Shown piece by piece: positions 59,173-64,000 of a stretch of DNA of 64,000 nucleotides. Made by a program: the position numbers and the translations under genes. The stretch spans positions 12,537,910-12,601,909 of the forward strand of contig OX381721.1 in the NCBI GenBank assembly GCA_947462335.1. Direction: 5' to 3'. Source of the DNA: Harmothoe impar. Lineage: Eukaryota > Annelida > Polychaeta > Phyllodocida > Polynoidae. Position 1 is the first letter of the stretch. Each line of letters starts with the position of its first letter. The notes under the pieces are model-generated. The model was not told the DNA's origin, did not search any database, and saw only the letters and a program-made list of their open reading frames with translations.

Positions 59173-60930
59173 TGGTACATCATGCCGACTCTACACGAGC
59201 GTCATTTGCAACGACAGATAGTACTAAACCTAAAGACCTACCCACCCCGTAGAAAAAGGAGTGTGGTTTGTGAACGTTCCCTTAGTCTTTCTATTCTTTG
59301 TTTATTGTGTGGCCCCTAAAGAGGGGCCGACTAACTCCGATGTGACTCGGAGTTAGATGCTGCCGCTGCTGCGCAACATCGGCGTAATTAATTACACCTC
59401 ATGTTAGGCAGCATGGATCAAGCCTCAAAGCCTCAAAGCTCAAAGCCCTGTTGGGCGAAGAGCCGTGTGTGGCGTACGAGGACCAGTGGGAATGATCCGT
59501 TGCAGAATACCGATCCGTGAGAGGTTCTGACTATGTATATCTTTTATATCGCCTTAGATATGGTGTAGTATTTTCATCTCGCTATAGTTTAGTTGATATT
59601 TAAAGAAACTGACTCATTCTATCAGAAATACACAACATTGACTTGTTTTTTATATTTAATATATTAGAAGCGCACTTTGTTGCTTATATAGCTCATTATG
59701 CGTTAAAATGTTCGCGAGTATCGTGGAAATGTACAAAAATCCTATTGTGGCGCCATCTGACGAAAGAGCGGAGAACTATACTAGCGCGTTCGTTATTCGC
59801 ATCTTTGACAGGGACTAAAAGCTGCTCAAAGGGTATGGCGAGCTAGACTAGAGCATGTAATCACTAGGCGGCAGAGTGGTCAAAAGGCAATCTCGTAGTA
59901 GTAGGTCTACTTGGATCTTGAGTAGCCACCCTTGTGGTTATAATTACCTAGACTAGTTGGCTCTGCCAGCCTGGTCAAGTGAAAATTGGTAAGGAGACTA
60001 TGAACTAGGCTAAGCTTGGAATTTAAAATAGTCTATAAAAGTATAATAAAACTATAGTACCCTCTTAGATTTGATGATTAGACATTGCCTACTAGGTATA
60101 CACATTTGTACAATGGTATCATTGTGTATAAATGTTCTTTTGGTACATCATGCCGACTCTACACGAGCGCCATTTGCAACGACAGATAGTGCTAAACCTA
60201 AGACCTACCCACCCGTAGAAAAAAAAAAAGGGGTGACGTTTGTGAACGGTCCCTTAGTCTTTCTATTCTTTGTTTATTGTGTGGCCCCTAAAGAGGGGCC
60301 GACTAACATCGGTGTTATTAATTACACCTCATGTTAGGCAGCATAGATCAAACCTCAAAAGCATCAAAGCTCAAAGTCCTAATGGACAAAGAGCCGTGTG
60401 TGGCATTTGAGGACCAGTGGGAATGATCCGTTGCAGAATACCGATCCGTGAGAGGTTCTGACTATATATATCTTTTATATCGCTTTAGATATGGTGTAGT
60501 ATTTTCATCTCGCTATAGTTTAGTTGATATTTAAAGAAACTGCCTCATTCTATCAGAAATACACAACATTGACTTGTTTTTTATATTCAATATGTTAGAA
60601 GTGTGCTTTGTTGCTTATATAGTTCATTATGCGTTTAAAATGTTCGCGAGTATCGTAGAAATGTACAAAAATCCTATTGTGGCGCCATCTGACGAAAAGA
60701 GCGGAGAACTATACTAGCACGTTCGTTATTTACATCTTTGACAGGGACTAAGAGCTGCTCAAAGGGTATGGCGAGCTAGACTAGAGCATGTAATCACCAG
60801 GCGGCAGAGTGGTCAAAAGACAATCTCGTAGTAGTAGGTCTACTTGGATCTTGAGTAGCCACCCTTGTGGTTATAATTACCTAGACTAGTTGACCCTGCC
60901 AGCCTGGTCAAGTGAAATTAGTAAGGAGAC
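59173..60930. repeat. Tandem duplication, ~0.8-kb copies with 965-bp period
   Basis: Copies 59173-59998 and 60138-60930 are over 90% alike and separated by about 140 bp of unique DNA. Both hold the stem-loop GGCCCCTAAAGAGGGGCC (first at 59311-59328) and a conserved block around GAATGATCCGTTGCAGAATA. Copy 1 has an extra ~40-bp hairpin (CTCCGATGTGACTCGGAG). No coding potential in either. Confidence 0.85.
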
Positions 60931-61740
60931 CACACATTAACGCGCTCCACAGTCTTTAGACAGTTAAGACTATAGTACAGTAGATTCTACTGTGTACTCA
61001 CACTAACTATTTACAGTGCTACATATTCATACCCGAGTTCTAAGTGTTTTTTTTAGAAAAAAGCAAAAAAGAAACAAAAAAAAACACGATCTACTCACCC
61101 ATTCTTTTTTTTTTTTAGACAAACTCCTATTAGCAGGTAACCCCTGTATAAACCATACTGCAAAGATCTGCTACTTCGAGCGTCTGCCTCGTGACTGATA
61201 GTGTGGGCAGAGGTGAAGTACTGTTCCAAGAAAAATTGAGGCTCTTTATATAGCTGAGAGAGCGGCTAATCCGGATGTTCTAAGCTTGTTTTCACCTAGA
61301 GCCCCACCCTCTTCCAGAGAGGAATCAAATTGCTTTTCACCTGGACCCTTCCACCCCTAATCCATCAGCATGAAAAGAGGGATAACAAGTGTAACGTGCG
61401 CTACATGTATATGGGATTATAGCTGGTGAAGAGATAAAGCCAGGTCAACTGTGTATACAAAGACTACAGGAGGTGATTAACGACAGGTGTGACGCGCCAG
61501 CCCTTGGACGGATTATCTTCTAAGCTGACGCTTATTCAACTAGCCAGCCGCCGTCCGCTCCACTCACCACGGCAAGAGGAGGTGCTTTTGTTTTACACTT
61601 AAGTCGCTTACCACATGTACTCGTCTCTACCTCACAGACAGACACACTCTCGCTTGCTTCACGCCCCCTGTAGCTTTTTTTGTATACACACTCTAATCTC
61701 ATAACCCCCTGATCCGTTATACAGGTAACGGGCATTCTCT
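60931..61740. other. Unassigned, no gene seen
   Basis: T- and A-runs near 61040-61115. The minus ORF at 61532-61735 has no recognisable similarity. Confidence 0.45.
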
Positions 61741-61788
61741 TTTAAATAGCTGCCAGTCAGCCTGCGGCAGCTGAAAACGACGGTAAGT
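61741..61788 (+). promoter_or_regulatory. Second TATA/leader module with GTAAGT donor
   Basis: TTTAAATAG (61741-61749) and, about 33 nt later, AACGACG|GTAAGT (donor at 61783). The spacing resembles the module at 44049-44108. It may drive the ORF at 62160 through a leader intron. Confidence 0.4.
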
Positions 61789-62159
61789 AGCTTAGCTCTA
61801 GAAGCAAGAAGGCGTATATAAGGAGGCTGACACGTGTATAGGCGCCTTATAAGTCGGCAGGGGGTAAATACTAGTGAAAAAGGAAGGCAGGTGTGCAGGT
61901 AGCTTTCTAACAGACACGTGTGTGCACTAAGCTGCTTAAGTCTAAACCCACCTGCAGTAGTCAGGTAGCATGTGAAAACTTACTTAACAGATCTCTTAAT
62001 GAAGTAGAGACTCTGTACTGAGAGAGTCTTTTCAGCCGTTTAAGAGGATTATCTAGGACAGGGTACATAAGGAGTGAAACGACGCTCTCACCCATCACAC
62101 TTTCTCGACCCGCCCTTCATCATCGTAGCATCGTCCACTCTACGCTCGCTCAGAATGTT

Positions 62160-62774
62160 ATGAGGGTTAGTTCTGCCATTTCAGCTACTTTTTTTATCGA
62201 AGTGTTGACGCTACAGAGCATCGAAACTCTCCAAATGAGTCCAAGAAAGAAAAAGCAACTTCCACTTGAAGCAGGAAGAGAAACAGTGCCCTATGATGCA
62301 TGTCAGGTAAAGAAACATTGGAAGGTCGTCACCAAGGAGCAATGGATAGAAGCATGCTTCAACTTAATCGGAACGGAAGTAGTTTCATTTGGACAGAGGG
62401 AGAAGATTTTGTTGGAGATATTTTTCTTAGCTCCGTATACTTGGCCTGACTGTGGTGAAATTCCTTCAGATCTTAGTTCAGTCTTCGCCATAGAAGTTAT
62501 CACGTCTTTGAAGGAGCTTCGATATATGCAACGCACTCACGAGGAGATTGTTCAGAAAATGACGGAATTCGAAACAGGAGAAGACACAATATGGTGCGAG
62601 GAGACGACATATATGTACGATGATATGGAGTACATCATTTGTAGCCCGTTGGAACATTATGTTAAAGACTTTCAGGACATGCTAGACAGCACTGAGATGA
62701 ACCCGAAAGAGAGATCCCTTACTGCACAGAAAGAGGCCAAAGCTGTGTTGGAAAAGCTCAAGTTTGGTCAATGA
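62160..62774 (+). CDS. Unrecognised protein, up to 204 aa
   Basis: Open frame with balanced amino-acid use, helical and acidic, that I do not recognise. The ATG at 62235 (MSPRKKKQLPLE, A at -3) is a better start than the one at 62160; residues before it could instead be intronic or leader sequence. A basic start (PRKKKQ) is followed by a region with Trp and Cys (HWKVVTKEQWIEACF, WPDCGEIP) and an acidic segment (ETTYMYDDMEYI). It lies inside the inverted-repeat-bracketed region, downstream of the TATA/donor module at 61741. It could be a gene of a large mobile element or an exon of a host gene. Confidence 0.5.
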   Translation: MRVSSAISATFFIEVLTLQSIETLQMSPRKKKQLPLEAGRETVPYDACQVKKHWKVVTKEQWIEACFNLIGTEVVSFGQREKILLEIFFLAPYTWPDCGEIPSDLSSVFAIEVITSLKELRYMQRTHEEIVQKMTEFETGEDTIWCEETTYMYDDMEYIICSPLEHYVKDFQDMLDSTEMNPKERSLTAQKEAKAVLEKLKFGQ

Positions 62775-62934
62775 TTCACTCTTCAAAGCAGCTGTGTGAG
62801 TGTGATAAAAGGCCTTGTGTTGAAACATTCAGACATGGAGTTTTCGCGTGCTGTCGACACACTTCCTTTGCCTGAACTGATGATGAACATGATCGATCCC
62901 ATCGTACCAACATGTTTCGACTCTGCCAATTGTC

Positions 62935-63450
62935 CCATCTGTCAACAGCATCCGTGACATCGTCAGCAGCTGCAGCAGCTGCACGATGGACGATGGCTAA
63001 ACGATCCACTGAAGTCAGAAAACCTCCTTGATTTAATCAACTGACTAAATGTATTTTCTCATACTAGTATTAGTAGCATTAGTAATAGCAGCTACTCAGT
63101 CTCGTGCAGCACAAGCAGCAGCATCTGTCAGCAGCATCCGTGACATCGTCAGCAGCAGCAGCAGCTGCACGAGCAGCACAAGTAGCAGCATCTGTCAACA
63201 GCATCCGTGACATCGTCAGCAGCTGCAGCAGCTGCACGAGCAGCACAAGCAGCAGCATTTGTCAGCAGCTGCAGCAGCTGCACGAGCAGCACAAGCAGCA
63301 GCATCTGTCAGCAGCATCCGTGACATCGTCAGCAGCAGCAGCAGCTGCACGAGCAGCACAAGCAGCAGCATCTGTCAGCAGCTGCAGCAGCTGCACGAGC
63401 AGCACAAGCAGCAGCACCAACAGCAGCAGCAACAGCATCAGCAGCAGCGG
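62935..63450 (+). repeat. CAG-rich composite minisatellite
   Basis: Units of about 67 bp (ATCCGTGACATCGTCAGC at 62949, 63134, 63202, 63314) and a shorter ~45-bp variant, made of AGC runs and TGCACGAGCAGCACAAGC. Open in several frames (Ser/Ala/Gln-rich), which is expected from CAG repeats; I do not call a gene. Confidence 0.85.
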
Positions 63451-63723
63451 CGGTGTGGACCACTAAATTCGAGATGGCGACATGCCTGTTTCTTAGAATC
63501 GACATTCGACATGAGGCCTAGTGACATTTGACATGAAGCTTGAACAGGGGGCTGTTGAAGGACTATATGGTAACAAGGCTGCTGTTACAGTCAAGATACT
63601 CATATTTCAGGCCCAGAAAACTGTAATTAGCTTTCCAAGTTGTTTATTTAACAATATCCTGGCCTAGCAAGAAGCTGTCAGATGACATCTAAGAAAAATG
63701 GGGGCTGTTAATTGATCAAGGGA

Positions 63724-64000
63724 GCTACATTGTTACAGAGTCCTATTCCTCTTTTGAGGTGGGACCAAATTTGAAAAAAAAGAATAAACTCAAAAAAAAA
63801 AAAAAGCCTTCAGATTGAACAGTTGTAGATGACAATTTTAATGAGGAAGTCGTATTAATTAGTTTACAAATAGCCAGTGTAAGTATGCATATGCGTAGGA
63901 GAGAGAACTTGCTTATTCTTATAGGTTTGTAAGATGGACACATCATGATGCACATCATCATAAACGCATCATGATACATTTCAATGTTTGGTCGTGTAGC
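63724..64000 (-). repeat. Right arm of large inverted repeat (runs off the window)
   Basis: Inverted copy of 42235-42505, including CATCATGATGCACATCATCA, CTCTCTCCTA and GGTCCCACCTCAAAAGAGG. Inner edge at 63724; outer edge lies beyond 64000. Confidence 0.85.

Noticed and set aside
59311..59328. Histone-type 3' stem-loop
   Set aside because: The loop and flanks do not match the histone consensus and there is no histone ORF upstream.
63104..63531. Ser/Ala/Gln-rich proteins
   Set aside because: Overlapping frames are all open because of CAG-type repeats; no splice or start context.
42235..64000. Polinton/adintovirus or herpes-like integrated virus
   Set aside because: Inverted ends and size would fit, but there is no polymerase, integrase, packaging ATPase, protease or capsid ORF. 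Kept only as an open possibility.

Overview
The window looks like nuclear DNA from a marine invertebrate animal. It has spliced genes with GT-AG introns, an intronless 7TM receptor gene, CR1/L2-like LINEs, tRNA-derived SINEs, and many short inverted-repeat transposons and satellites. An invertebrate deuterostome, possibly a lancelet, is my best guess from the YWTD receptor pair plus the somatomedin-B/7TM receptor, but nothing here proves it. There is no rRNA gene, canonical tRNA gene or CRISPR array.

Left third (0.3-26.4 kb, minus strand): two tandem paralogous genes of 15 coding exons each. I assembled both exon by exon from conserved splice sites, and both read through without a stop (914 and 764 codons). 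Each encodes a signal peptide, a YWTD-type beta-propeller, one EGF-like module, a second propeller, one transmembrane helix and a tyrosine- and proline-rich cytoplasmic tail. The copies share exon phases, core promoter layout and an intronic microsatellite. They differ most in the tail. The downstream copy (ending at 548) has multiplied its tyrosine motifs, and a 181-bp MITE has landed in its last exon so that the transposon now supplies the stop codon. The introns and flanks hold many MITEs with visible target-site duplications.

Middle (26.4-41.5 kb): intergenic DNA with fold-back hairpin repeats, then an intact 867-codon single-exon gene for a somatomedin-B/7TM receptor (30787-33390, minus). 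Next comes a nest of insertions at 35.2-39.0 kb: a LINE remnant split by a second LINE, which is itself split by a 1.05-kb DNA transposon flanked by TA.

Right third (41.5-64.0 kb): a strange region bracketed by an inverted repeat (42235-42505 and 63724-64000). Around and inside it lie a tandem array of E2F, E-box, ETS and CCAAT-like sites, a G-rich tract, p53-like decamers, two TATA/leader-exon modules, a degenerate ~45-bp satellite that appears to reverse orientation near 49.13 kb, a palindromic flanking repeat family, tandem duplications and an unrecognised ORF of about 204 codons. A nearly pristine 6.9-kb LINE (51572-58482, minus) sits in one of the repeats. It has three intact ORFs: a coiled-coil/RRM-like ORF1 fused to a NADAR domain, a stand-alone SGNH esterase, and an endonuclease/reverse transcriptase. 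The NADAR-bearing LINE is the most novel single item; the inverted-repeat region is the least explained.
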